DNA from: Nansenia antarctica
Taxonomy: Eukaryota; Chordata; Actinopteri; Argentiniformes; Microstomatidae
Length of the DNA stretch: 64,000 nucleotides
Direction of reading: 5' to 3'
Assembly (NCBI GenBank): GCA_963989245.1
Contig: OZ022345.1
Span: forward strand, 33,015,295-33,079,294
In this document: in pieces, positions 34,801-43,080 of the stretch
Numbering within the stretch: position 1 is the stretch's first letter
Layout of the letters: the number at the start of each line of letters is the position of its first letter
The notes under the pieces: model-generated
Database searches by the model: none
What the model saw: only the letters and a program-made list of their open reading frames with translations
Told to the model about the DNA's origin: nothing
Position numbers and translations under genes: made by a program

Positions 34801-37800
34801 CATCAATGTATCTGACATACGCTATTAACAGACAGTCCTTGTTACTATCTGTGGCCTCGTCTACCTGGAGCGCAAAGCGTTGGTCTTTTATTTTCTCAAC
34901 AAGCTGCTCTTTCATGTCTTCTGAGATGTCATTGATGCGTCTCGCAATAGTGTTGTTTGACAGGGGGATAGCTTTGAGTTTTTGGGCTGTTGCCTCGTCT
35001 ATCATATGTGAAACCATATCTATTGCAGCAGGGAGTATTAACTCCTCAGCGATGGTGTGTGGTTTTTTAGACTGGGCGATACGATATGCCACTTTGTAGG
35101 AGGCAAGTTGAGCATTAGACGTAACAGATGCTGTTTTAACGAAACGGCTCTGCTGACCACGGTATTCTTGGAGTTTTCTCTTGAAGAAATCGAGGGGCTT
35201 CTTCACATCAGTCGGGTGTGTGGTCTCCAAGTGACGTTTCAACTTGCTAGGCTTCATGCTTTCTGCCGCTAAAGTTTTGAGACAGAGGACACACAGTGGT
35301 CGTTCCTCCGCACCGACCACATTAGACGTGAAGCCCAGGGAGAGGTATGTATCGTCATACTTTCTTGACTTTGGCTTTGGGACGTTTGTCATGGGCTCCT
35401 TCGCTTTTCGTTTAGCTTCTGGCTCTTTCATAAACGTATCCATTGTTGTTGTTGCTGCTAGATAGCTGGAGGAGGGAGTGCGCGCGTCAATGACGTGAAT
35501 GGAGCGCGCGTCAATGACGTGAATGGAGCCCCCTCGCTGCCTCTTTGTTACAGTTTATGGCCTGCGCTCCATTCAGGTTCTCATTTTTATCATCCAACGC
35601 CCACAACACCCCCGATGGTAACCTTAAGCAAGCAGTGTTTGTTTACAGCTCTTGTGTGTGCATTTTTTTCCCCTCCCATTATTTCTGCGCCCCCCCTGCA
35701 GTACCCCCGCGCCCCACTAGGGGGTCGCGACCCACAGTTTGGGAAACGCTGGCCTACAACATCCTCTACCATGGTTGAAATTGAGGACAGTGATAACTTA
35801 CAGCAGTCAAGAGAGCAGTGATGATGATGATTAAGCTTGTAGCATAAATAAATGCTTAGGCTGTAACTTTTAGTTGAAAAGTTGATTTCAGTGTTTACAG
35901 AACAGAGCAGTGCTTAAAGAGATGTCAGTTGATTTCATTGTGTTTAAAGGAGTCTGACAGACTTTCATGCTTAAAGAGCAGTCATTTGATTTTGCATTTG
36001 TTTCTTTTGTTTTGCACACAATCATTTGTTCGTTCATCTTTATTTAGGAATAAATGTCGTTTTGCTAATATAAGTTATCCATGTATCCCTTTTTTATCCA
36101 TCCTGTGGGACGGGTCGTGACTCGCGAGCTCGGGGAGCACCAAGCAGCATCCCTAGGTGCTCCTCTGAGCACTGGCCCCAAAAAGTTATGTGCACCCCTG
36201 ACTATGTGCAATATGACAACCCTAGGGTACATAAGGTTGCAGAGAATAGGAAATGTTAGAATAGGTATAGCATAGCATAGAGTACAGCAATAGGTTAGAA
36301 TAGGTATAGCATAGCATAGAGTACAGCACAGTGTTTTATGAGTACAGTACAGTATAGTATAGTGGATAGTGTACATAGCCTTTATTTATGTAAACCAGCT
36401 CCTTTCCCTTCTTGTATTTTTTAGTTTTTTTTTCTTTCCTAGCACCAGGGGAGCCCCCCCTCCCAAATTCCGTTGTTTGGTACCTGTACTATATCAATGA
36501 CAATAAAGACCATTCATTCATTCATTCATTCATTCATTCATTCATTATAGCTGGGTTATACCTGGGTTAGACCTGTACCACGAGTGAGCTACTGGCATCT
36601 ATAACCCTTGGTCATACTTGTGATGACTGTGATAAGTAGTTGTTTCGCTTCCTCTAGACAAATGCATATGACTCAAATGAATGTAAATGTAAGAGAATGT
36701 AAGGCCTGGAACAGTTTCAATACTCAATATATCCTTCTGTACATGGTTAGACCCTCTCTATTCTCCTCTCTTCTTTCATCACTCCATTCACCTCTGTTCT
36801 CTCTTCTCTCCCCAGCTCACTTCACATATGAACAGCACGAGGCAGTCTTCCCCATAGTCATCCAGCGACCATCAATTCCTGTCCTATACAACATGGGGAA
36901 AGGTCAGATTGTCTTTGAATGAATGAATGAATCTTTATTTCAAACATGATTTAAAAAAATAATAAACGAACAACTAATAAAGAAAAGTACAAGTATCACT
37001 GTAAAAGGGAGTAGGATGAAGCCTAAGCTTATCATGTCCTACCCCTATCCGTCACTTCCAAGTGAGAACAATAATACTTACAATTATATAATCCATTAAT
37101 TAATACATAAATTACAGTATCCACAGTACTGATAATTTTCCATTCTTAATATTGAAACAACACAAAATAAATAAATAAACATACATTTTCCATTCTTAAT
37201 ACTGAAACAACACAAAATAAATAAATAACAAACATCAGTATCCGCAATGTAATACAAAAGAAAAAGACAAAGAAAACCACAGCTTAGAATCCAGAAGACT
37301 AACAATAGTCACCTTCCCTTTCCTCATTTTGGTAGTTAGCGAGTCTTTGATTTCTGAATGATAGAACTGGTGACAGGGCTCAGCCATGGAAAAACGTCCA
37401 TTTCGCTCAATCAAGTTTCCTCAGTGGATTGTGAATAGCCGCTACTCTCGAAATGAAGCTTTTGGGTCACGCTGGATTTAACCTCAATTCCAATACAGCT
37501 GCCATAATACCATTAAATTAATCATCCATACAAATATATGATCAAATACAATTTCCAGAGTTGTGTTATACCTAAGCCCATCTAGCTGCATCTAACCAGA
37601 GTGATAATCTGTCCCTGTAGACATCACTACAGCATCTAACCAGAGTGATAATCTGTCCCTGTAGACATCACTACAGCGTCTAACCAGAGTGATAATCTGT
37701 CCCTGTAGACATCACTACAGCGTCTAACCAGAGTGATAATCTGTCCCTGTAGACGTCAACTCCCAGGTGACCATCGTGATCAAGACGTTCCTGCGGTACA

Positions 37801-39978
37801 GAGAGCTCCAACGCCTCATCAGCAGCATCAGGACCTTCTACCCAGTCATGAAGATCATCATCGCTGACGACAGCCTGAAGCCTCAGAAAGTCAACGGATC
37901 CAATATAGAGCAGTACATCATGCCCCCGGCACAGGTACAAACCACAGAAATGTAGTTTCTTGTTTAATTGTCGTTCATTTTCTTTTAAACACAATAAAAC
38001 TAGTAGGTGTTTATTTTTAATTTGAGTAGTGACATAATAATAGTAATAATAATAGTAATAATAATAATAATAATAATTTATATAAACTGTTTCCTGGTTG
38101 GCTGTTGTCTTCAGGGCTGGTTCGCTGGCAGGACCCTGGGCGTCTCCCAGGTAACCACAAAATACCTGCTGTGGGTGGATGATGACTTCCTGTTTACAGC
38201 GCAGACCAAGATCGAGAGTCTGGTGGAGGTGATGGAGGCGATGCCTGAACTGGACGTGGTGAGAAGAACTGGTCTTTACTGGACTTTACTGGTCTTGACT
38301 GGTGTTACTGGTCTTTAACAGTCTTTACTGGTGTCTACTGGTCTTGACTGGTGTTACTGGTCTTACTGGTGCTTAAAACAAACCATCATGAGACATTTAT
38401 TGTATTGTTGTAATAAAAATGTTAATGGTATCTACTAGAATACCATGACAAAAACAAACTAAAGCGGGGTACACACAAGGATTTTCTGGCCGATTTTGGC
38501 CCGATTTTCCCCCTTCCGACCAAAGACAGAAAACGCCCGATTATCAGATGGCTCTAAAGATTTTCCTATAACAAAATCCTGTGGTGTGAGGTGTGTTAAG
38601 AGTCAATCTCTCCCGACAACCTGCTCGGAAAATGGTTGTGGCCGGCAATCGTAAATGTCAAATGGGTTCAATACTTACGACCAGAAATCCTAGGGTTGCC
38701 AGATTTTTGGGTGGAATTAGTGGTTTTAGACTGTGGTTAGGGTGGAAAATGTCAATCCCATCTGGCAACCCTGCTCGCGAGTCCGACTATGACGTGAATG
38801 GAATGTAGCCAATCAAGAAGCGAGCTGACTTCTTCTTTTCGTTATTCGGCACTTTATTTGCCCTGTCGCACATGGTTGCCTCGTGCAGGTCAGTCAGGGT
38901 ACTACGTTAGATAATAATAATAATAATAATAATAACTTTATTTGTATGGCGCTTTTCTTGAAAACGTTGCGGCTCAAAGTGCTTTAATCATTATATAATC
39001 TTAATTTAATTATTTTGTAATTTAAAGGCAATATTAAAAGGATGGGTTCAAGCGAGATTTCTGGCGTGGGGAACGAGACTCTAGAGAGTCTGGAGTCTGT
39101 CGTAACGAAAATCTTTATCTCTGTGGGGTGCTGAAATGGGAAAATCGGCGCACACCACGCACAATACGATCAAGGCTGTTCAATCCAAGAATTTGTATCT
39201 TCATGTGTGGGGTCTGTCTCAGATAAGAAATCAGTTAAGATTTTGAAAATCCTTGTGTGTACCCCGCTTAACCCAAATTCAAACCCAGTCTGTCTTGCAA
39301 GCATTGACCTTTTCATCAACTCAATCTGTTACCTCTCTCTGTGTGTGAGCAGGTGGGCGCGTCTGTGGGCGACAACACCTTCCACTTCTCCCTGGTCTAC
39401 GAGGAAGGCGACGGGGAAGATGGCGGCTGTCTGAGTAGGAAGTCAAACATCACATACCAAAGCCTTCCTGGTTTCCCACAATGCTCTTTCACAGATGGGG
39501 TGGTCAACTTCCTCCTGGGTCGCACAGACGCTATAAGGAGAGTTGGCTTCGACCCCCTGCTGAAGAGAATGGCACACTCGGGTGAAATATAATTTGTATT
39601 TGTTTATCCTCATTATCTATTACATAAGGAACAGCAGGACTGCTCTTCCTGGGGTCCACACAAATCATCTAATTTAGTTGCACTCTCTTCCCATGCAAAC
39701 AGTTCAATCTGAGATTCAAAAAAAGGGTTAAAAAGACTAACCCCTCATCCCTCCATCCATCCTCCTTTCTCCTCATCCCTCCCTCTGTTTCAGAGTTCTT
39801 CATGGACGGCCTGGGCAGCCTCCTGGTGGCCACCTGTAGTCATGTCAACATCGCACATCAGGGCTTACAACCAGGAAACAAGCTGTACTCTACCTTCCGT
39901 ACTCAGAAGAAGGATGATGTCGAATTCAAACTGGGCCATCACTTCTTCAAGAACCATCTGAAATGTATTCATTACTGA
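24597..39978 (+). CDS. b4galnt2-like: Beta-1,4-N-acetylgalactosaminyltransferase, B4GALNT2-like (10 exons)
   Basis: Exons: 24597-24742, 25148-25291, 25723-25829, 26089-26126, 28566-28743, 36816-36902, 37753-37934, 38115-38258, 39353-39581, 39794-39978; 1440 nt, 479 residues plus stop. All borders are GT-AG and phases agree. It is a Golgi type II glycosyltransferase (GT12) adding GalNAc beta-1,4 to galactose, usually next to an alpha-2,3-linked sialic acid. Residues 7-25 form the membrane anchor. The stem has [10 protein letters not shown] and PLQKSLIPG. The catalytic domain has [16 protein letters not shown] (about 272), [20 protein letters not shown] and the metal-binding DxD in WVDDDF (316-318), then TDGVVNF, VGFDP and [10 protein letters not shown]. 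The C-terminus [15 protein letters not shown] resembles B4GALNT2 more than B4GALNT1. It is slightly shorter than mammalian B4GALNT1 because of a short stem. The frame is open throughout, so I judge it functional; paralogue choice is by memory. Confidence 0.88.
24743..24990 (+). repeat. Duplicated exon-1 splice donor region
   Basis: The segment from the donor (TCGTCTCAGGTGGAGAATG, then GTCAATATGAGTGTGTTTAC) recurs at about 24932-24975 as TCGTCTCAGGTGGATGGTG followed by the same block. Between them GTCAATATGAGTGTGTTTAC plus ATAATCCTTAAAG occurs three times at 44-bp spacing. Confidence 0.9.
25409..25551. repeat. (TG)n with (TGTGCG)n microsatellite
   Basis: About 50 bp of pure TG is followed by TGTGCG units and a final TG run, in intron 2 of the GalNAc-transferase gene. 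A SINE-tail scrap (CATTTAGCAGACGC) precedes it at 25383. Confidence 0.97.
25836..25893. repeat. (CA)n microsatellite at an intron start
   Basis: A CA run begins seven bases after the exon 3 donor at 25830. Confidence 0.97.
26130..26915. other. Intron 4, first part, nothing recognised
   Basis: AT-rich unique-looking intron sequence. CAATAAATGCTTTTACTAAA and a similar CAATAAATCC repeat near 26286-26330. No element or conserved exon seen. Confidence 0.4.
26918..27219. repeat. 34-bp intronic minisatellite, about 9 copies
   Basis: Units CTATGGTGGGTCTCATCCAG plus GGAATATAAGGTGT, with A/G variation (AAGGTG or AAGATG). Confidence 0.95.
27440..28430 (-). mobile_element. Degenerate Tc1-like transposon
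   Basis: Minus-strand frames are recognisable as Tc1 transposase pieces: the DNA-binding part ([54 protein letters not shown]) at about 28221-27930 and a DDE-domain piece at 27850-27560. Frameshifts separate them, and a GA-rich simple repeat interrupts the middle (27876-27915, with a short duplicated flank CATACTCC(A/G)GGTGCTTATG). It lies in intron 4 of the GalNAc-transferase gene. Confidence 0.8.
28446..28545. repeat. About 50-bp tandem duplication with a false acceptor
   Basis: TTTTATAACTATTTGTACTC and GTCTTTACCAGGGGT(A/C) occur twice in tandem just before exon 5. Both copies contain the acceptor-like CTTTACCAG. Starting the exon there in the required phase meets a TGA (GGG TCT ATG GTG TGA), so the acceptor at 28564-28565 is preferred. 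Confidence 0.85.
28744..28925 (+). repeat. Minisatellite grown from the exon 5 splice donor
   Basis: Starting at the donor CCTGG|GTAAGA, 11-bp units ACCTGGGTTAG / ACTGGGTAAG / ACCTGGGTTAT continue for about 180 bp and repeat the donor sequence itself. Similar units occur again at 31117-31200 and 36546-36570, i.e. on the far sides of the inserted elements. Confidence 0.9.
29041..30410 (-). mobile_element. L2-like LINE with 5' inversion (twin-primed)
   Basis: The 3' part (29041 to about 29765) is on the minus strand: (ATTC)n tail, 3' UTR and RT C-terminus ([33 protein letters not shown]). The 5' part (about 29766-30410) is on the plus strand: 5' UTR beginning CCCAAGATGGCCGCGCGC and the start of the ORF with a basic stretch and the endonuclease segment ILTETWLND. 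The whole is flanked by the exact 7-bp repeat AATGTAA (29034-29040 and 30411-30417). This is the signature of one insertion by twin priming, with the middle of the element lost. Confidence 0.82.
29839..30410 (+). pseudogene. LINE ORF 5' part: basic region and AP endonuclease start
   Basis: The frame shows [18 protein letters not shown], then [18 protein letters not shown] and ILTETWLND (the Glu of the endonuclease active site), then SRGGGIII. It ends at the inversion's target duplication, so the endonuclease is cut short and the protein cannot work. Confidence 0.75.
30426..31115. mobile_element. 690-bp MITE with GGGGCCTCATTTATA termini
   Basis: GGGGCCTCATTTATA at 30426-30440 is the exact reverse complement of 31101-31115. 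Pairing continues imperfectly inward (TACGTA-rich arms near 30475-30510 and 30975-31010). No coding sequence. The target duplication is not clear (A on both sides only). It sits directly beside the twin-primed LINE. Confidence 0.8.
31206..32711 (+). pseudogene. Non-LTR reverse transcriptase (L2/CR1-like)
   Basis: A 501-codon open frame carries RT motifs in order: [72 protein letters not shown] (FADD catalytic loop), LNQSKTQ and [12 protein letters not shown], then the C-terminal [16 protein letters not shown]. The endonuclease half is missing (5' truncation). After HPG, at about codon 475, the frame departs from that of the minus-strand copy, so a small deletion or frameshift also alters the C-terminus. 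The domain is otherwise uninterrupted, suggesting a young insertion. Confidence 0.88.
33303..35751 (-). mobile_element. Complete ZBED5-like hAT, apparently intact
   Basis: Termini CAGTGGTTCCCAAACT and AGTTTGGGAAACGCTG are imperfect inverted repeats. The 8-bp target duplication GCCTACAA is exact (33295-33302, 35752-35759). The 2449-bp element holds a single uninterrupted transposase frame on the minus strand. It is inserted in the outer hAT. Confidence 0.95.
33617..35443 (-). CDS. hAT transposase, ZBED5/SCAND3-like, 608 codons
   Basis: Full-length single-exon transposase. Near the N-terminus (residues about 35-75) is a BED-type zinc finger: [21 protein letters not shown] with a following His (LETTHP). 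Then comes [14 protein letters not shown] (first catalytic Asp), [20 protein letters not shown] (second), [29 protein letters not shown], and at the C-terminus the short dimerisation segment [18 protein letters not shown]. No stop or frameshift breaks the frame, and both termini are present, so either it is a young mobile copy or it is under selection. Family relatives ZBED5 and SCAND3 in mammals are domesticated. The TSD shows this copy is still a discrete transposon. Confidence 0.92.
   Translation of the reverse strand: MDTFMKEPEAKRKAKEPMTNVPKPKSRKYDDTYLSLGFTSNVVGAEERPLCVLCLKTLAAESMKPSKLKRHLETTHPTDVKKPLDFFKRKLQEYRGQQSRFVKTASVTSNAQLASYKVAYRIAQSKKPHTIAEELILPAAIDMVSHMIDEATAQKLKAIPLSNNTIARRINDISEDMKEQLVEKIKDQRFALQVDEATDSNKDCLLIAYVRYIDAEGLSEDLLFCNYVPNRATADELFKIIDKYLSEADLKWEDCVGICTDGAQAMAGKRGGLQTLIKRVAPKAVWTHCIIHREALASKQLSPELNDVLSHVITTVNYIKTRPLKARIFSALCEEMGSEHTAVLFHSESRWLSRGKVLSRVLSLKDEIRIYLEEEGNELASKFNDEDFLMKLAYLSDMFEKLNELNLQLQGNNTHLPHLADRIQSFTRKLDMWGRRLEQGDIDSFGNLKAFIETNELQSTVVPCMREHISALKQSFQKYFSVDDSAKYDWIRDPFVAPPPAMFSTAEEEQYIDMTSESTMRLQFTSTTLAGFWIGVEKDYPLIGQKAVGILLPFATSYLCEIGFSAVAAIKSKYRSKLNIENELRVAVSKQQPRFEKICKAKQAHTSH
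36570..36690 (+). repeat. Second copy of a 115-bp intron segment
   Basis: ACCTGTACCACGAGTGAGCT and the 100 bp after it repeat 28926-29040 almost exactly (CTACTGGCATCTATAACCC, GTTTCGCTTCCTCTAGACA). The two copies now flank all the nested insertions of this intron. Confidence 0.9.
36915..37590. other. Intron 6, AT-rich, small duplications
   Basis: It holds AATGAATGAATGAATC at the start, resembling a LINE-tail relic, and a 53-bp tandem duplication (CATTTTCCATTCTTAATA(T/C)T) near 37132-37230. No exon-like frame seen. Confidence 0.45.
37592..37752 (+). repeat. Fourfold tandem splice acceptor (44-bp unit)
   Basis: CATCTAACCAGAGTGATAAT followed by CTGTCCCTGTAGAC(A/G)TC is repeated four times immediately before exon 7. 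Each copy ends in the same polypyrimidine-TAG acceptor. Only the last joins the coding frame: from the preceding acceptor the phase-1 reading meets TAG 44 nt later. Confidence 0.93.
38115..38258 (+). CDS. b4galnt2-like: b4galnt2-like exon 8: DxD catalytic core
   Basis: This 48-codon exon is in phase 0 at both ends. It carries [17 protein letters not shown] and WVDDDFLF, whose aspartates coordinate the divalent cation and UDP-GalNAc. The donor could be GTG|GTGAGA as placed or one codon later without frame change. Confidence 0.9.
38259..38400. repeat. Short ACTGGT-rich tandem repeat after exon 8
   Basis: Units of TTTACTGGTCTTGACTGGTG type fill about 38268-38372 directly after the exon 8 donor, another local expansion at an intron start of this gene. 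Confidence 0.8.
38461..39270. mobile_element. 810-bp MITE with 25-bp terminal inverted repeats
   Basis: AAGCGGGGTACACACAAGGA plus TTTTC at the left is exactly reverse-complementary to 39244-39268. It lies in intron 8 of the GalNAc-transferase gene. It contains no transposase motif and carries a smaller repeat (ATA)n with TTTGTATGGCGCTTTTC at 38909-38985. The flanking target duplication is uncertain. Confidence 0.85.
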
Positions 39979-40020
39979 TAAGATACTGATCATCTCATCT
40001 TGACTAATGACTTATACTGC
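39979..40020 (+). other. Remaining 3' UTR start of the GalNAc-transferase gene
   Basis: About 40 bp after the TGA the sequence turns into a LINE fragment. I see no AATAAA between the stop and the LINE, so the transcript end is either inside or beyond the repeat. Confidence 0.4.
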
Positions 40021-40590
40021 AATGCACTCCTGACCAGGCTCCCCGCCTCAGACCTCTCATCCAGAATGTTGCCGCCTGTCTGGTGTTCAACCTCCCCAAA
40101 TTCTTCCATGTTACCCCTCTCGTTCTCACCCTTCACTGGCTCCCAGTAGCAGCTAACATCAGATTCAAGACCCTGGTGCTCGCCTACTGGGTGGAAAAGG
40201 GAGCTGCCCCTTCCTACATGCAAGCAATGGTCAGCCCCCAAACACCTGCCCGTTCAATCCGCTCTCCCACCTCTGCTGGCCGACTGGCACCACCGCCTCT
40301 ACGTGGATGCAGCAGCCGCACTACCCGGTCACGGCTTTCCATTGTCCTGGTACCCCGCTGGTGCTTAATAACTTCACTTAATTCTTCTTAATTAACTTAA
40401 TTCTTCCTCCTTCTAGCATTTTGACTGCCAATGGCCTCTGGCCCGAACATAGATGACCTTTTCTTGTGATGGATAGATGATTCACTTACTTACACTTACA
40501 CTAACAAATGATTTAGTTATTTATATTATTAGTATTTGTTATAAATCGCTTTGGATGATTTTGCTACATGCCAAAAATGTAAATGGTTAG
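40020..40590 (+). pseudogene. LINE RT C-terminal fragment with SINE-type tail
   Basis: The frame reads LVFNLPKFFHVTPLVLTLHW and LPVAANIRFKTLVLAYW, then SAGRLAPPPLRG, characteristic of the region after the RT in a fish LINE. It ends in AAATCGCTTTGGATGATTTT plus AAATGTAAATG, the tail shared with the SINEs at 12655 and 14605. Frameshifts follow LRG. Confidence 0.75.
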
Positions 40591-40599
40591 ACATAAGTC

Positions 40600-41790
40600 A
40601 AAGTGGCATCCCAGAAAATGTTTATTTATGTATAGTGCGTGTGATAGATGAATGGACAGAGAGTGACAGGGTTCAGTCATTAATCCCTGTAGTTTTGAGC
40701 CAGAAATGGGATTAGGATTACTTGAGGAGGGAAGCAGCTCGAGGCTAATAGGGTCAACTGTGATCCTCCCTCAAGTGTTCACTCACCCTCATGCGTTTGC
40801 TGGCATTCGATTGGTTCAAGCAAGGGCTTTGGAGCGAGGGTTTCCGACATATGTCTTACACCAATCCCTATCCTTTTTAAATCCATGAGATTTAGGAGTG
40901 AGTGAGTGAGTGAGTGAGGGAGTGAGTTAACCTCAGGGAAAAGTGGAGAATCTTCTTGCAGCCTGTGTGCAGAAGATTCTAGAGAAACAGCAGCTGTAGA
41001 CCAAGGTCAGCTGTAATAAGACAAACATGGGATTAGAACTGATCGTGTGTGTGTAGCGGAGGTTTTAGAAGCAGGGTTTAGAATCATGCTGTTACAGTAG
41101 GTAGACCTGCCCGAGGCCTAGTCCAGGAGACTAGGGATCAACCCCTACCTGTGACATACGGAAGGTCCAGAAGGCTCGGTTCTAGGATTGTCTTGAAACC
41201 AGCCAGTAAATCATTGCACAGTGAAACACTGTCGACAGTTGTCAAGTAGAGTAGAGAAGGCCGTAAGATTTTACAACAACGGTCATTCATATCAATATCT
41301 GACAACAATGTATATTACTCTGGTGAATGTGATATCATTGATTTTATCGCCTGATCAATGGTGATTTAATTGTGTCATATTGTCTGTCACCTAGCATTTA
41401 TTAAATTAGCCATGCCTTGACCCCAGTTCCCCACAAACCGAGATGTGCCTACTTTATGCTAAACCTGTAAGGTAGTTCGCCATGATTCCTTTGTCAAATC
41501 TATCAGGTGTTTAACTGACTTGCAGGAAATGGGGGTGTGATTAGCGTCTCGTCACTGTTGACTGCAAGTCTATGCGCGTTGCCTAGGCTAAAGCACTCAA
41601 GAAATAATTTGCATGAATGAAATAAATGATGCTTCTGTTCCACTGGTTGTTGTGTTCCACTGGTCCTCTCCCACGCAATCGTCAACACACATATTTAGTA
41701 TTATTTGAATAGTCTACGTGTTTCTTATTCTATAGGTAAAATCAAGTAAACTACCCTGTCCTTAAATACGTGATAACAATCTGTTTAAAA
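40600..41790. other. Intergenic, no gene recognised
   Basis: Unique-looking sequence with a short (GAGT)n run at 40895-40925. No motif-bearing frame. Confidence 0.4.
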
Positions 41791-41799
41791 CATGGTGGT

Positions 41800-41945
41800 G
41801 GTGTTGTGGAGGTAGTGTAATAGTAGTGTGGAGGTAGTATAGTAGTCGTAGTAGTAGTAGTGAGGTGGTAGTGTAGTATAGTAGTAGCAACAGTGACAGT
41901 AGTAGTAGTAGTAGTAGTATTATACTAGTAGTAGTAGTATTATAC

Positions 41946-41980
<35 letters not shown>

Positions 41981-41986
41981 TTATAC

Positions 41987-42018
<32 letters not shown>

Positions 42019-42116
42019 TAGTATAGTAGTAGTAGTGTGTAGCAGTAGTAGTAGTAGTAGTAGTAGTATAGTAGTAGTAGTAGTAGTGTGTAGCAGAAGT
42101 AGTAGTAGTAGTAGTA

Positions 42117-42166
<50 letters not shown>

Positions 42167-42380
42167 TGTAGTAGTAGTATTAGTAGTAGTAGCAGTAATA
42201 GTAGTGTGTAGCAGTAGTAGTAGTAGCAGTAGTAGTAGTGTGTAGCAGTAGTAGTAGTAGTAGTGTAGTAGTAGTAGTAGCAGTAGTAGTATTAGTAGTA
42301 GTAGTAGTAGCAGTAGTAGTAGTAGTAGTAGTAGTGTGTAGCAGTAGTAGTAGTAGTAGTAGTAGTAGTGTAGTAGTAGC

Positions 42381-42420
<40 letters not shown>

Positions 42421-42421
42421 A

Positions 42422-42465
<44 letters not shown>

Positions 42466-42474
42466 TGTAGTATT
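41800..42474. repeat. (TAG)n microsatellite with higher-order interruptions
   Basis: About 650 bp of GTA/TAG repeat. Interruptions recur: TGTGTAGCAG at least five times, TATACTAG, and TATAG. The open frames on both strands (poly-Val/Ser or poly-Tyr) are artefacts. Confidence 0.97.
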
Positions 42475-42721
42475 CACTAAGTAGTCCTTATTGAAACCTC
42501 TTGGACCACTTAGAGGTTCTGATTGGATCTCAGGAGTGTTAACCCTGAACTACACAGGCCGGGCTGTTTTAAATGGTTCTGATTGGACTGCAAGAGTTCC
42601 AGCCAACATACTGACTGACTGTCCCCAGTTGCAGCCTTGCTGGGGGGTCAGCTCAGTATTCATTTCATCAACCACTTAGGCGTGAGTGCCAGTGTAAGGC
42701 CTATTAGCTAGTGGGCTTTTT

Positions 42722-43080
42722 TAATGGTAAATGGACTGCACTTATATAGCGCCTTATTCCGAAGCGCTTTACAACGGCCTCTCATTCACCCATTCTGACA
42801 CACATTCACACACTGATGGCGGCAAGCTACCATGCACCGGACCGCTCACTGGGAGCAATTTGGGGTTCAGTGTCTTGCCCCGGGACACCTCGATACATGG
42901 CCAGGCAGGGATCGAACCGGCGAACCGGCGAACCAGCGACCTTGCGATCATTAGACACCGGCTCTACCTCCTGAGCCACATTTCAAGGTGTCCTTGAGCA
43001 AGGCACTGAACCCCTAATTGCTCCAGGGTCGCCCTCTATTGCCGACCCCTTGACTAAAGCATAAAATACCAAATTCCAAC
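42722..43080 (+). repeat. Fish interspersed repeat (TATATAGCGCCTT type)
   Basis: ACTGCACTTATATAGCGCCT, CGAAGCGCTTTACA, GTGTCTTGCCCCGGGACACC and GGGATCGAACCGGCGAACCG form a common fish repeat. It is joined to a SINE middle part (CCTTGAGCAAGGCACTGAAC, GCTCCAGGGTCGCCC) at 42992-43040. Confidence 0.7.

Larger units (their letters stand above)
32818..36200. mobile_element. Non-autonomous hAT (outer of a nested pair)
   Basis: Termini CAGGGGTGCACATAAC and its complement GTTATGTGCACCCCTG are perfect over 16 bp. The 8-bp target duplication ACTATGTG lies at 32810-32817 and 36201-36208, within the LINE 3' UTR. Without the inner element and its duplication it is about 930 bp, GC-rich at both ends, and has no transposase domain. 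Confidence 0.93.
31203..36546 (+). mobile_element. 5'-truncated L2-like LINE, split by nested hATs
   Basis: The LINE starts within the RT ORF at about 31203 and ends in AATGACAATAAAGACC plus (ATTC)n at 36505-36546. Its 3' UTR is interrupted by the hAT at 32818-36200. TTATAGC occurs at both ends (about 31197-31203 and 36545-36551) as a possible short target duplication. The 3' UTR matches the minus-strand copy at 29041-29400. Confidence 0.8.

Noticed and set aside
33864..35465. Plus-strand frames opposite the ZBED5-like transposase
   Set aside because: Antisense shadows; codon positions and motifs support only the minus strand.
42238..42480. Poly-Val and poly-Tyr frames
   Set aside because: TAG microsatellite artefacts.
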